Assembly: GCF_900243075.1 (NCBI RefSeq)
Contig: NZ_OEZH01000106.1
Location: 1-64,000, forward strand
Direction: 5' to 3'
Origin: Clostridioides difficile
GTDB lineage: Bacteria; Bacillota; Clostridia; Peptostreptococcales; Peptostreptococcaceae
Length of the DNA: 64,000 nt
The translations under genes and the position numbers were made by a program. Under the pieces are notes generated by a model, which worked only from the letters and a program-made list of their open reading frames with translations, ran no database searches and was not told where the DNA came from. Numbering within the stretch: the stretch's first letter is position 1; every line of letters begins with the position of its first letter. Below, one piece after another: positions 55,992-64,000 of this stretch.

Positions 55992-56492
55992 ATGAGAAAA
56001 AATAGTATTAATATATCATTAACTGCAGCTATTGCAGCAATCTATGCAGTTTTAACATTATCATTGGGGTTTATAAGTTATGGGTCAATACAATTTAGAG
56101 TGGCAGAGATTATGATGCTTTTAGCATTTTTAGATAAGGGATATATAGTAGGTCTTACATTAGGTTGTTTTTTAGCAAATGTAATAGGACCATATGGTGT
56201 ACCTGACATAATCTTTGGAACATTGGCTACATTTATAAGTGCAAGTCTGATTTATATTACTAGAAAATTAGGTGGGCAAAATAAAAGTACTTTGATTATA
56301 GCATCTATATGGCCTACTATTATAAATGCAATTGTGGTTGGTCTAATGTTAAATATATTCTTTGGCCTTCCTTTAATTCTGTCTATGGTACAGGTAGGTT
56401 TTGGAGAATTTGTAGTAGTAACAATTGTAGGAGTACCATTTTTTTGTTTTTTAATAAAAAAATATAAAAATATCATCAATATTAAATTTTAA
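55992..56492 (+). CDS. queT: QueT-family queuosine precursor ECF component
   Basis: A 166-residue substrate-binding S component of an energy-coupling-factor transporter: MRKNSINISLTAAIAAIYAVLTLSLG start, then FRVAEIMMLLAF and GLTLGCFLANVIGPYGVPDIIFGTLATFIS, typical of QueT. It recruits the shared ECF module to import preQ1 or a related deazaguanine. I looked for a preQ1 riboswitch upstream and saw none. AGGAGA precedes the ATG. Confidence 0.85.
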   Translation: MRKNSINISLTAAIAAIYAVLTLSLGFISYGSIQFRVAEIMMLLAFLDKGYIVGLTLGCFLANVIGPYGVPDIIFGTLATFISASLIYITRKLGGQNKSTLIIASIWPTIINAIVVGLMLNIFFGLPLILSMVQVGFGEFVVVTIVGVPFFCFLIKKYKNIINIKF

Positions 56493-56543
56493 TAGTATAC
56501 AGTTATTTAATTGATAGTAGTATTAATGGAAAGAGGTGTTTAT

Positions 56544-57521
56544 TTGTCAAAAGTAAAAAGACTGACTAATGTCTGGACATATATTAATGATAGGCAAAAA
56601 TTTACAATAAAAGAGTTATCAGAGGAATTTAATCTTTCAGCTAAAACTATACAGCGATATTTAAAAGAATTAAATAAAATGGGACTTCCAATTCAAGCAG
56701 AACAAGGTAGAAATGGAGGGTATAGAGTACTAAATAATAGCTATATACCTCCTATTATATTTACAGAAAAAGAAGTTATGACTATACTATTTGCACTCAA
56801 ATCACTTCAGGGATATAAGGATAAATCAATGGAACCAGAAGTTAATTCCATAATGAGAAAAGTAAGCTATGAACGTAAAAGTAACATAAAAATAGGTATA
56901 GAAAACATAAAAAGATATATTGATTTTATAACTAATGATGGAGATTTTAAAAGCAGTGATGTGACTGAGTTTTTTAAAGCTTCATCAGAGTCTTTGATTT
57001 TAAATATTAAATATAAGCGTGGAAATCAAATTTTGGAAAAGAATATATGTCCTATAGGTATATATTCAAATAAAGGAACATGGTTTTCACCAGTCTATGA
57101 TTGTAAAAGTGATAAAATTATTTTGATTCGTATAAATAAGATAATTGAGATTAAAAAAGTAGGCAAAAGTAAAGAAGTACATATAAGTTTGAAAGAGTGG
57201 TTAGATACAGTATATAATAATTTATATGGGACCATGTCAGCTACTAAAAAAATTGGTGAAACTATCTATTTAAATGTATTATTAACCAAAGAAGGTGTTT
57301 CTAAAATAAAGGACAGTTCTTATGATTTAGATATAGAGTCGAATGAAGATGGCAGTGGAATAATTAATACACTCATAAAAATTGAAGAAGTAGATTGGTA
57401 TGTTTCTATTTTATTTTTAATTGGAAGTAATGCTAAAGTTATAGAACCAAAATTTATGAATAAGCTACTTTATGATAAGGCCAATGAGTTAAGATATTTT
57501 TATGAAGAAAATATGGTATAA
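56544..57521 (+). CDS. WYL-domain transcriptional regulator
   Basis: A 325-residue regulator. N-terminal winged HTH of the DeoR type (RQKFTIKELSEEFNLSAKTIQRYLKEL), then the ligand-sensing WYL domain with PIGIYSNKGTWFSPVYDCKSDK (the family W-Y-L reads W-F-S) and a C-terminal WCX segment (LFLIGSNAKVIEPKFM). WYL regulators often control phage-defence operons. TTG at 56544 has GAGGTG 5 nt before it; the ORF start at 56511 does not. It precedes the FtsZ-like and mcrBC genes by 49 nt, so it probably regulates them. Confidence 0.88.
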   Translation: MSKVKRLTNVWTYINDRQKFTIKELSEEFNLSAKTIQRYLKELNKMGLPIQAEQGRNGGYRVLNNSYIPPIIFTEKEVMTILFALKSLQGYKDKSMEPEVNSIMRKVSYERKSNIKIGIENIKRYIDFITNDGDFKSSDVTEFFKASSESLILNIKYKRGNQILEKNICPIGIYSNKGTWFSPVYDCKSDKIILIRINKIIEIKKVGKSKEVHISLKEWLDTVYNNLYGTMSATKKIGETIYLNVLLTKEGVSKIKDSSYDLDIESNEDGSGIINTLIKIEEVDWYVSILFLIGSNAKVIEPKFMNKLLYDKANELRYFYEENMV

Positions 57522-57570
57522 TATTTAAAAATATTAAAATTAAATAATTATTAAGGAGATATATGTTACA

Positions 57571-58293
57571 ATGGAAAATTTTAATAAGAATGCTAAGATA
57601 ATTGGTATTGGAGTTGAAGGTATTAATATAATAAATGAAATAGAAGAAAAAATAAAAACAAATATGGATATAGAAAGAATTAACATAAGTCAAGAGATTG
57701 AAAAAGAATATGTTAGAAGTCTTTTAGATGGTGTGGATATATTATTTTTAGTATATTCATCTGAAGACAAACAGATTAGAGAAATTATAAAAGCTGTTTC
57801 ATATATGTCTAATGAAAGAAGAATTTTATCTATAGGCATGAATTGTTCAGAGAAAGAACATAAAGAAGAGTTAGAACTTGGAAGAGAGTTTAAAATCAAT
57901 AACGACAGTATCTTTAAATTTGTTGATTTAATGAATATCATGATAGAGTCTATCTCGGACTCTTGTATGATAAATATAGATATAACTGATTTAAAAGAAG
58001 CTATTGTAGGAGATAAAGGAATTAAGTATTCTTTTGAAGAATTTGAAGATACAAAGAAATATAGTGAAATGGCTGATATTTTATTTGACAAAATGGAATA
58101 TGTTGGTGAAGAATTTATAAGTAAAAAAGGAATTGTATTTGTTGAAGGAAATACAGAATTCTCTATAATTAAACTGAATGATTTAATCAATAATATTCAA
58201 AGCAAGATAGAAGAAAGCTATGAAGTAATATTTTCATTATACATAAAGGAAAATTTAGATGGAAATATTAAAGTAGGTTTGTTGTATAATTAG
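57571..58293 (+). CDS. Degenerate FtsZ/tubulin-like protein with McrBC
   Basis: A 240-residue protein that aligns in outline with FtsZ (about 320-residue core). Residues 8-24 (AKIIGIGVEGINIINEI) match the FtsZ first strand and G-loop; 51-90 (LLDGVDILFLV...ILSIGM) matches the strand before and after the FtsZ T4 loop, but the signature GGGTGTG is replaced by YSSEDKQI. Residues 134-145 (INIDITDLKEAI) match the T7 loop with N135, D137 and D140 in the N-x-D-x-x-D spacing; 186-240 (KGIVFVEGNTEFSIIKLNDL, then FSLYIKENLDGNIKVGL) match the FtsZ C-terminal domain. It should not bind GTP but may cap an FtsZ filament. The ribosome binding site AAGGAG is 12 nt away. mcrB follows after 28 nt. Function not known. 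Confidence 0.75.
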   Translation: MENFNKNAKIIGIGVEGINIINEIEEKIKTNMDIERINISQEIEKEYVRSLLDGVDILFLVYSSEDKQIREIIKAVSYMSNERRILSIGMNCSEKEHKEELELGREFKINNDSIFKFVDLMNIMIESISDSCMINIDITDLKEAIVGDKGIKYSFEEFEDTKKYSEMADILFDKMEYVGEEFISKKGIVFVEGNTEFSIIKLNDLINNIQSKIEESYEVIFSLYIKENLDGNIKVGLLYN

Positions 58294-58321
58294 TATATTT
58301 TAGATATTAAGGAGAGAATAT

Positions 58322-60256
58322 ATGTCTGAAAATATAGGAGTTACAGGATATTGGTTAATGGAAGAATTTTTTTATCAAGAAACAGACACACCACAGATTT
58401 TTAGAGAAGAAAGTATAATTGCACTTGGATTTGATATAAAAATAAATTTAAAAAAAGTATTTAGTATGGGAAAGAAATCAGAAAAATATATTAATGATAA
58501 CTGTAATGACAAAGACTTTATAAAAAAGTTTATGTTAATTAAAAAAGGAGATTACTTTTTATATAAGGCATATCAAAATATAGAAGAAAAAGTTAAATGT
58601 AGTGTGTCTATTGGTATGGTTGAAGAAAACTTTGAAAATGGTTATGAACTAAGTCATATTTTAGGACATACATTGCCAGTAAAGTGGATGTATAGTTTTG
58701 ATACAGTTTCAAATTGCAAAGTATATACAAGTGAATTTTATAAATTAAATGATAGAGATATTAGTGCATACTTAGAAATTATTAAGTTACAGAATAAGAA
58801 ATCATTGAGAAAAAGAATAGAAGAAAGTGATAATAATAAATGGTATTTAAAAAATTATTATTATAAAAATGTAGATAAGTGTGTTGATAATGAAGAATTA
58901 TTTATTCAGCCTATTAATCCAGAACAGTTAGAATTTCTAAAAAATATAAATACAGATGATTATATTTTAGTATATAATAGCGAGAAGGTAATCTGTGAAA
59001 ATGACCATACAATGAAAAGCCTATTTGGTGTATGTCAAGTTATGGAAGGATTTGATAAAGAGAAAATAAGTATTTTGGAAGGCGGATATTTTTTACCAGT
59101 AAAGTGGATAGAGTATGAAAAAGAAAATATAGATGGAAATGCGTGGGTTGTATTTGAAAATAATAGTTTAGCCGAAAAGTATATAAAGAGGTTTACTAAC
59201 AAAATGCCTTTAAATACCATACTTTATGGTCCACCAGGAACTGGTAAAACATATAACACAAAACAAATGGCTTATAATCTAGTAAATGAAACTAGTTTAA
59301 AAAATAGAGATTATACAAGTTATGCAGATTATAAAAACAATGTAGAATTTTGTACATTTCATCAATCATATGGGTATGAGGAATTTATAGAAGGACTAAA
59401 GTCAGATGGTAAAGGCAATTTTAAGCCAGAAGATGGTATATTAAAGGATATAGCTATAGAAGCATGTTACGATGCATTGAAGTTTGAAATAAAGTTAAAA
59501 TTTGAATTAGAAAAACATAGTTTGACTTTAGAGGAGATAAAAACTAGAAAAAAGAAGCTAGTATTAGAGAATATAGAATCTAGTTATAGTTTTAATTTTG
59601 AAGAAGCGGAAAATTATATTTTAATAATAGATGAAATTAATAGAGGTAATATATCTAAAATCTTTGGTGAGTTAATAACATTATTGGAAGAGGATAAAAG
59701 ACTTACTAAAGCAAATCAGACTATTGTCAAGTTACCATATTCAAAAGAAAAATTTTTTTTACCTCCAAATTTGTATATAGTTGGAACTATGAATACATCA
59801 GATAAATCAATCGCACTCCTAGACATAGCTTTAAGAAGAAGATTTAATTTTGAAGAAATTATGCCAGATTATGATTTATTGCCTGTTATAGATGGTATAG
59901 ATGTTAGAAATATGTTATATACAATTAATAAAAGAATAGAGTTTTTATATGATAGAGACCATGTAATTGGACAAGCTTATTTACTTAGCGTAGAAAATAT
60001 TAATGATATAGTAGTAGTATTTAGAAGGAAGATAATACCACTCCTTCAAGAGTATTTTTATTATGATTCAGAAAAAGTAGGTATGATTTTAGGTGGTATA
60101 GGAAGAAATGAAAAAGATAAATATATTGTTTACAAAGAGGAGCTTATAGCTTCTGAGTTATTTAAAAGTAATAATACGCCAATATTGGAAAGCAAAATTA
60201 ATTACTGTATAAAACACAACATATCTAGTGAGGAGTTAAAAAATATATATGAGTAA
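58322..60256 (+). CDS. mcrB: McrB-like AAA+ GTPase with tandem EVE-like readers
   Basis: A 644-residue motor of a type IV (modified-DNA-dependent) restriction system. Residues 26-126 and 212-268 each read like an EVE/PUA-type base-reader unit: D-Y-x-L-x-x-Y, a G-x-V/M turn, and LPVKW (119-122 and 258-261). The AAA+ core follows: Walker A GPPGTGKT at 303-310, Walker B DEINRGN with D437-E438, and the sensor TMNTSDKSIALLD. In family members the N-terminal readers choose the modified base. AAGGAGAG precedes the ATG; mcrC overlaps by 8 nt. Confidence 0.9.
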   Translation: MSENIGVTGYWLMEEFFYQETDTPQIFREESIIALGFDIKINLKKVFSMGKKSEKYINDNCNDKDFIKKFMLIKKGDYFLYKAYQNIEEKVKCSVSIGMVEENFENGYELSHILGHTLPVKWMYSFDTVSNCKVYTSEFYKLNDRDISAYLEIIKLQNKKSLRKRIEESDNNKWYLKNYYYKNVDKCVDNEELFIQPINPEQLEFLKNINTDDYILVYNSEKVICENDHTMKSLFGVCQVMEGFDKEKISILEGGYFLPVKWIEYEKENIDGNAWVVFENNSLAEKYIKRFTNKMPLNTILYGPPGTGKTYNTKQMAYNLVNETSLKNRDYTSYADYKNNVEFCTFHQSYGYEEFIEGLKSDGKGNFKPEDGILKDIAIEACYDALKFEIKLKFELEKHSLTLEEIKTRKKKLVLENIESSYSFNFEEAENYILIIDEINRGNISKIFGELITLLEEDKRLTKANQTIVKLPYSKEKFFLPPNLYIVGTMNTSDKSIALLDIALRRRFNFEEIMPDYDLLPVIDGIDVRNMLYTINKRIEFLYDRDHVIGQAYLLSVENINDIVVVFRRKIIPLLQEYFYYDSEKVGMILGGIGRNEKDKYIVYKEELIASELFKSNNTPILESKINYCIKHNISSEELKNIYE

Positions 60257-61517
60257 AAATATATATGTTAAAGAAACTTATGAATGGATAAGAGTAGGTA
60301 ATAGTGAAAATGAGCTTACAGAAATTGAATATGAAAAATTACTTAAATATCTAGAAAATAATAATGGTATATTAAAGAGTAACATAATAGATATTAAGTA
60401 CAAAAAGCTTAGATTCATAAACTATGTAGGTGTTATATGTTTTGAAAATGTAATACTTGAAATACTTCCAAAATTGTCATTAAGTGATAATCTTGTAAAA
60501 GACAGAGAAATGTTACTACAAATGCTTTCTACATGTAATAAAATTCCAATTATAATGAACGAAAACATAAGATTAAGTTTAAAAAATTATAATCTCTTAA
60601 ATTTTTTTGCTATGTATTTTATTGAGAGCATGCAAACACAGATTAAGAGAGGAATCCATTTTGAATATATAAATAAAATAGAGAATTCAAATGTTATAAG
60701 AGGTAAAATATTATTAAGTACATATGCAAGAGAAAAAAGTATTTCTCCAATGAAAATAAAATGTGAGTATGATGAATATAGTGAAAATAATTTCTTGAAT
60801 CAAGTTCTTAAAAAAGCATGCCTATCTATTTTATGTAGAATAAATGATAACTCAATTCAATGCAAGATTAAAAAACTTTTAAGATATTTTCAAAATGTAG
60901 ATTTAATTTATATAGATAGAAAAAAACTATTAGATTATAAATTTTATAAAAATAATGATAGATTTAAAGATTGTTATTTATTGGCTAGACTTATACTTTT
61001 AAATTTATCTATGGATAACAGCGAAAACAATCAAGAGGCATTTTCTATATTATTTGAAATAAATACTTTGTATGAAGAATATATAGGAATTTTAATAAAA
61101 AGTATCTGGGATAATGCATTTAGAGAGACCTATATACAAGATAAGAGCAAATTTCTTTTAAAAAATGAACAAACAGGGAAGAAAAATTTTAATTTAAGAC
61201 CAGATATAGTTTTATATGACTTAAAAAATGAATATGAAATTATAATTGATACTAAGTGGAAAGCTATTGAAGTAGATTCAAATGTTTTTTATAGGTCAAG
61301 TGATATATATCAGATGTATGCATATATAACAACATATGAAAGTGCAAAAAGATGTATCTTATTATATCCTTGTATTCAAAAAGATAAAAATTATAGTTCT
61401 TGGAAATTATCAGAATCATTTAAAGGTAAGTTTATAGAAGCAAAAACTGTGAGATTAGATGATATAAAAAACACAAAGAATGATTTGAAAAAGATAATCT
61501 TTAATTATAAATTTTAA
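60249..61517 (+). CDS. mcrC: McrC-like nuclease subunit
   Basis: A 422-residue partner of McrB. The N-terminal part bridges to McrB; the C-terminal PD-(D/E)xK nuclease is seen as LRPDIVLYDLKN then IIIDTKWKA with D334-T-K336. It cuts DNA when the McrB motor reaches it. Starts within the last codons of mcrB (ATGAG overlap), so translation is coupled. A 354-nt region without genes follows. Confidence 0.9.
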   Translation: MSKNIYVKETYEWIRVGNSENELTEIEYEKLLKYLENNNGILKSNIIDIKYKKLRFINYVGVICFENVILEILPKLSLSDNLVKDREMLLQMLSTCNKIPIIMNENIRLSLKNYNLLNFFAMYFIESMQTQIKRGIHFEYINKIENSNVIRGKILLSTYAREKSISPMKIKCEYDEYSENNFLNQVLKKACLSILCRINDNSIQCKIKKLLRYFQNVDLIYIDRKKLLDYKFYKNNDRFKDCYLLARLILLNLSMDNSENNQEAFSILFEINTLYEEYIGILIKSIWDNAFRETYIQDKSKFLLKNEQTGKKNFNLRPDIVLYDLKNEYEIIIDTKWKAIEVDSNVFYRSSDIYQMYAYITTYESAKRCILLYPCIQKDKNYSSWKLSESFKGKFIEAKTVRLDDIKNTKNDLKKIIFNYKF

Positions 61518-61660
61518 AAATAAGAATTTTAAAAATAATAAAAATACATTATAAAATGATAAATATACTTTTATATGTAGGGAAAAACTCTAATGTATAG
61601 AAAAAAATTTATAGAAATCTTAAATTAAAAATTTAAAAAATTATTTATATATTAAAGTAT

Positions 61661-61747
61661 GGCATTGTAATTGCTTATTTAATACAGGATGCTTAAAAAT
61701 TTAAAAAAGTATATCTACTAAATTGAAATTGGTAGATATACTTTTTA
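61661..61747 (+). ncRNA. Sigma-54 promoter followed at once by terminator
   Basis: TGGCATTGTAATTGCT has the GG at 61661-61662 and GC at 61673-61674, ten bases apart, the exact sigma-54 -24/-12 spacing. A predicted start near 61686 reaches, after about 20 nt, the hairpin AAAGTATATCTAC (61706-61718) with its complement (61732-61744) and TTTTT. This predicts an RNA of about 60 nt. It could be an sRNA, an attenuated leader of the activator at 61872, or a scar of a lost gene. Confidence 0.6.
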
Positions 61748-61871
61748 TTAAGCTCTATTTAAAAAATAAAATAATATTATTAAATTATAACTAAACTTTT
61801 CTGTTATGATATAATTAAATAAATAATGTAAGTGATTATTATATAGAATACTTATTTGGAGTTGATATTTT

Positions 61872-62912
61872 ATGGACAAACACAGTGATTCAGTAATGTA
61901 TGGTGGAATGGAAGTATACAATATTTGGGGGACAACAACTGTAGACTCTATAATTGGAGAGTCTGATGTAATGCGCGCTCTTAAAAATAGAATTTGCAAG
62001 ATAGGAAATAGTGATTCTACTGTAGCTATAACTGGAGAAAGTGGCACTGGAAAAGAGTTAATAGCAAGAGCCATTCATCTCGCAGGAAACAGAGGGAATA
62101 AAACATTCGTTGCTATAAACTGTGCTGCTATACCAGAACCTCTACTGGAAAGTGAACTTTTTGGATATACAAAAGGAGCTTTTAGTGGAGCAGATTCAAA
62201 AGGTAAAATTGGTAAATTTGAATTGGCAAATGGAGGAGTTGTATTTTTAGATGAGATAGGAGATATGCCAATCCAATTACAATCAAAGCTATTGAGAGTA
62301 TTACAGGAAAAGAAGTTTACGAGAATAGGTTCAAATGAACTAATTGATATAGATGTTAGAATCATATCAGCTACTAATAGAGATTTATTTGAGTTGGTTA
62401 AGGAAAATAAATTTAGAGAAGACTTATACTATAGATTAAATGTAATACCTTTAGAAGTACCTCCACTTAGAGAAAGAGGAGATGATATACAAATATTAAT
62501 AAACAATTTTATAGATAAATATTCGAGAAAGATGAAGAAAAATGTATACCATATAGAACCAGATGTAGAGCATATGTTGCTTAAATATCCCTGGCCAGGG
62601 AATATTAGGGAGTTGGAAAACACAATAGAGTTGGCCTTAAATCTCCTTGAAGAAGATGGAATAATACATAAAGGTATAATAAACAAAAAAATAATTGAAT
62701 ATTTTAAGATAAATAATATAAATATAAAACTGTTTGAGGAAAATGACTATGAAATAAGTATGGAACAAGACATACTTACACTTGAAGAATTTGAAAGAGC
62801 GTATATAAAGAAAGTGTTAAAGTTTTATGGAAGTGATACTAAGTCTAAAAAGCTAGCTGCTAAAAAACTTGGAATATCACTAGCTACATTGTACAGAAAA
62901 ATAGATGTATAA
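61872..62912 (+). CDS. Sigma-54-dependent activator without sensor domain
   Basis: A 346-residue bacterial enhancer-binding protein. Only about 30 residues precede the AAA+ domain, so there is no receiver, GAF or PAS domain, as in PspF-like activators. Walker A GESGTGKE, the sigma-54-contacting loop GAFSGA at 102-107 (consensus GAFTGA), and Walker B with LDEIGDM are intact; a Fis-type HTH (SKKLAAKKLGISLATLYRKI) ends the protein. It probably activates the sigma-54 promoters on both sides. GGAG lies before the ATG. Confidence 0.92.
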   Translation: MDKHSDSVMYGGMEVYNIWGTTTVDSIIGESDVMRALKNRICKIGNSDSTVAITGESGTGKELIARAIHLAGNRGNKTFVAINCAAIPEPLLESELFGYTKGAFSGADSKGKIGKFELANGGVVFLDEIGDMPIQLQSKLLRVLQEKKFTRIGSNELIDIDVRIISATNRDLFELVKENKFREDLYYRLNVIPLEVPPLRERGDDIQILINNFIDKYSRKMKKNVYHIEPDVEHMLLKYPWPGNIRELENTIELALNLLEEDGIIHKGIINKKIIEYFKINNINIKLFEENDYEISMEQDILTLEEFERAYIKKVLKFYGSDTKSKKLAAKKLGISLATLYRKIDV

Positions 62913-62962
62913 TAATTAGATTTTTTATTCTCAATTCTAAAATTTGAAATTATAAAATTGAT

Positions 62963-63002
62963 AAAAAACACATGGAAAATTATTTTCCATGTGTTTTTTT
63001 TT
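62963..63002 (+). terminator. Terminator after sigma-54 activator
   Basis: A nearly perfect palindrome, AAAAAACACATGGAAAAT and its complement around one T, then a run of T. Confidence 0.85.
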
Positions 63003-63132
63003 GTTATAGTATTTCTATTATCCAAAAATAAAAAAAATTTGAAAGAATTTTAAAAAATAAATGCTTTATCAAATTATCAAATACTAACAAATATAATAAA
63101 AATTATATATGTAAAACAATTATGTTAAAAAA

Positions 63133-63150
63133 TTGGCATTATAATTGCTT
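63133..63150 (+). promoter_or_regulatory. Sigma-54 promoter of the xanthine permease gene
   Basis: TTGGCATTATAATTGCTT: GG at 63135-63136 and GC at 63147-63148, ten bases apart. Transcription would start near 63160, 80 nt before the gene at 63243. The adjacent activator at 61872 is the obvious candidate regulator. No clear upstream activator binding site is visible to me. Confidence 0.85.
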
Positions 63151-63242
63151 CATATTAAATTGAGATGACAAAATAAAAAAAAGAAAGGATGTTGTGTGAG
63201 ATAATAATAACTGTCATTAAAAAATAGTTGGGAGTGATAACC

Positions 63243-64000
63243 TTGAGTAAATATCAAAAAAATGTTTCTATGTTTGATATTGATGGAAGGCCACCAATTT
63301 TAAAGTGTTTGCCACTATCAATGCAGCATATATTGGCAATGATAGTTGGGACTGTTACAGTACCTATAGTTGTAGGAGGAGCTGTGGGTGTTAGTCCTAC
63401 ACAAATAACACTATTAGTACAATATGCATTAATAATAGCTGGTATATCAACTCTTATACAACTATATCCAATAGGAAATATTGGTTCAAGATTGCCTATA
63501 ATTTTTGGCGTTGGTTTTACTTATGTACCAACACTTGTAGCGGTTGGAGGAAATTATGGATTAGCAAGCATCTTAGGTGCACAATTAATAGGGGGAGTAG
63601 CTACAGTATTAATAGGAGTATTCATAAAAAAGATAAGAAAATTTTTTCCGAATATAGTTGCAGGAACAGTAGTTTTTACAATTGGATTATCTTTGTATCC
63701 TATAGCAATAAATTATATGGCAGGTGGTGTAAATAGCCCTACTTATGGCTCTATGCAAAATTGGGCAGTAGCAGCTATAACACTAGTGGTAGTTATAGGT
63801 CTTAGTCAATTTGCAAAAGGGTATGCAAAATTGGCAGCAATATTTTTGGGAATTATAGTTGGATATTGTGTATCTTTAGTTTTGGGTATAATAAATTTTG
63901 ACCCTATTAGAGAGGCAGCTTGGTTTGCAGTACCTAAACCACTTGAATTTGGAATGGAATTTGATATGCCTGTAGTAATATCAGTAGTAATTGTAAGTAT
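63243..64000 (+). CDS. Xanthine/uracil permease (NCS2), truncated by window
   Basis: The first 252 residues of an NCS2 nucleobase permease: LSMQHILAMIVGTVTVPIVVGGAVG, IGNIGSRLPIIFGVGFTYVPTL and FPNIVAGTVVFTIGLSLYPIAI mark the uracil-xanthine branch. The end lies outside the window. TTG start with GGGAG 8 nt upstream. Driven by a sigma-54 promoter, so uptake is probably tied to the activator at 61872. Confidence 0.92.
   Translation, partial: MSKYQKNVSMFDIDGRPPILKCLPLSMQHILAMIVGTVTVPIVVGGAVGVSPTQITLLVQYALIIAGISTLIQLYPIGNIGSRLPIIFGVGFTYVPTLVAVGGNYGLASILGAQLIGGVATVLIGVFIKKIRKFFPNIVAGTVVFTIGLSLYPIAINYMAGGVNSPTYGSMQNWAVAAITLVVVIGLSQFAKGYAKLAAIFLGIIVGYCVSLVLGIINFDPIREAAWFAVPKPLEFGMEFDMPVVISVVIVS

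Noticed and set aside
57690-58190. 166-residue minus-strand ORF across the FtsZ-like gene
   Set aside because: No ribosome binding site, low-complexity Ser/Ile/Leu composition, and it lies opposite a gene with clear FtsZ motifs.
1-64000. CRISPR array, transposon, tRNA or rRNA gene
   Set aside because: No evenly spaced repeats, no transposase ORF and no tRNA cloverleaf or rRNA segment were seen by eye.

Overview
This window looks like chromosome of a very AT-rich, low-GC Firmicute of the Peptostreptococcaceae, most likely Clostridioides difficile or a close relative. Supporting signs are AGGAGG-type ribosome binding sites, frequent TTG/GTG starts, T-box and purine riboswitches, a c-di-GMP-I riboswitch, sigma-54 promoters and the rpsB-tsf-pyrH-frr-uppS-cdsA-dxr-rseP-ispG order. 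The species call rests on protein recognition, not on a search. I see no rRNA, tRNA, CRISPR array, insertion sequence or prophage.

Layout. 0-4.1 kb: a YtaF-type membrane protein, an XRE-DUF1232 fusion, an unusual pentapeptide/potassium-channel fusion and a D,D-carboxypeptidase. 4.1-13.8 kb: the translation, envelope and isoprenoid cluster (rpsB to ispG), interrupted between cdsA and dxr by an accessory pair (a minus-strand unknown gene and a small HTH regulator sharing a palindrome). 14-24.7 kb: single genes, including a secreted unknown protein, a c-di-GMP-I riboswitch in front of a 58-residue protein, a DUF3810 putative peptidase, an AEC transporter, a 623-residue Sel1-repeat protein, a CorA-like transporter and a nitronate monooxygenase-like gene whose only fitting start codon is ATA. 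24.8-27.6 kb: the thrC-thrB operon behind a T-box. 28-35 kb: a small membrane protein, a broken acetyltransferase, trxB, typA and copA with a CsoR-type operator. 35-45.9 kb: a two-component system, a probable sRNA, a DeoR regulator divergent from a transaldolase, an SLC13 transporter, a MATE pump, a guanine-riboswitch-controlled purine permease and a DEAD-box helicase. 46-55.3 kb: an ABC exporter pair, a flippase-like protein, a Na+/H+ antiporter and a three-subunit xanthine-dehydrogenase-type molybdenum hydroxylase.

56-61.5 kb is the most interesting part. A WYL-domain regulator is followed, in one direction and closely spaced, by a 240-residue FtsZ-like protein and an McrB-McrC restriction pair. 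The FtsZ-like protein keeps the T7 loop N-x-D-x-x-D but has lost the GGGTGTG nucleotide-binding loop. The McrB N-terminus carries two EVE-like reader units. I read this as a candidate defence operon linking modified-DNA recognition with interference in cell division; that function is inference.

61.5-64 kb: a sigma-54 activator without a sensory domain sits between two near-identical sigma-54 promoters. One drives a truncated xanthine/uracil permease at the window edge. The other runs almost at once into an intrinsic terminator, predicting an RNA of about 60 nt. Purine handling recurs: a guanine riboswitch with its permease, a xanthine-type dehydrogenase, and a sigma-54 xanthine permease.
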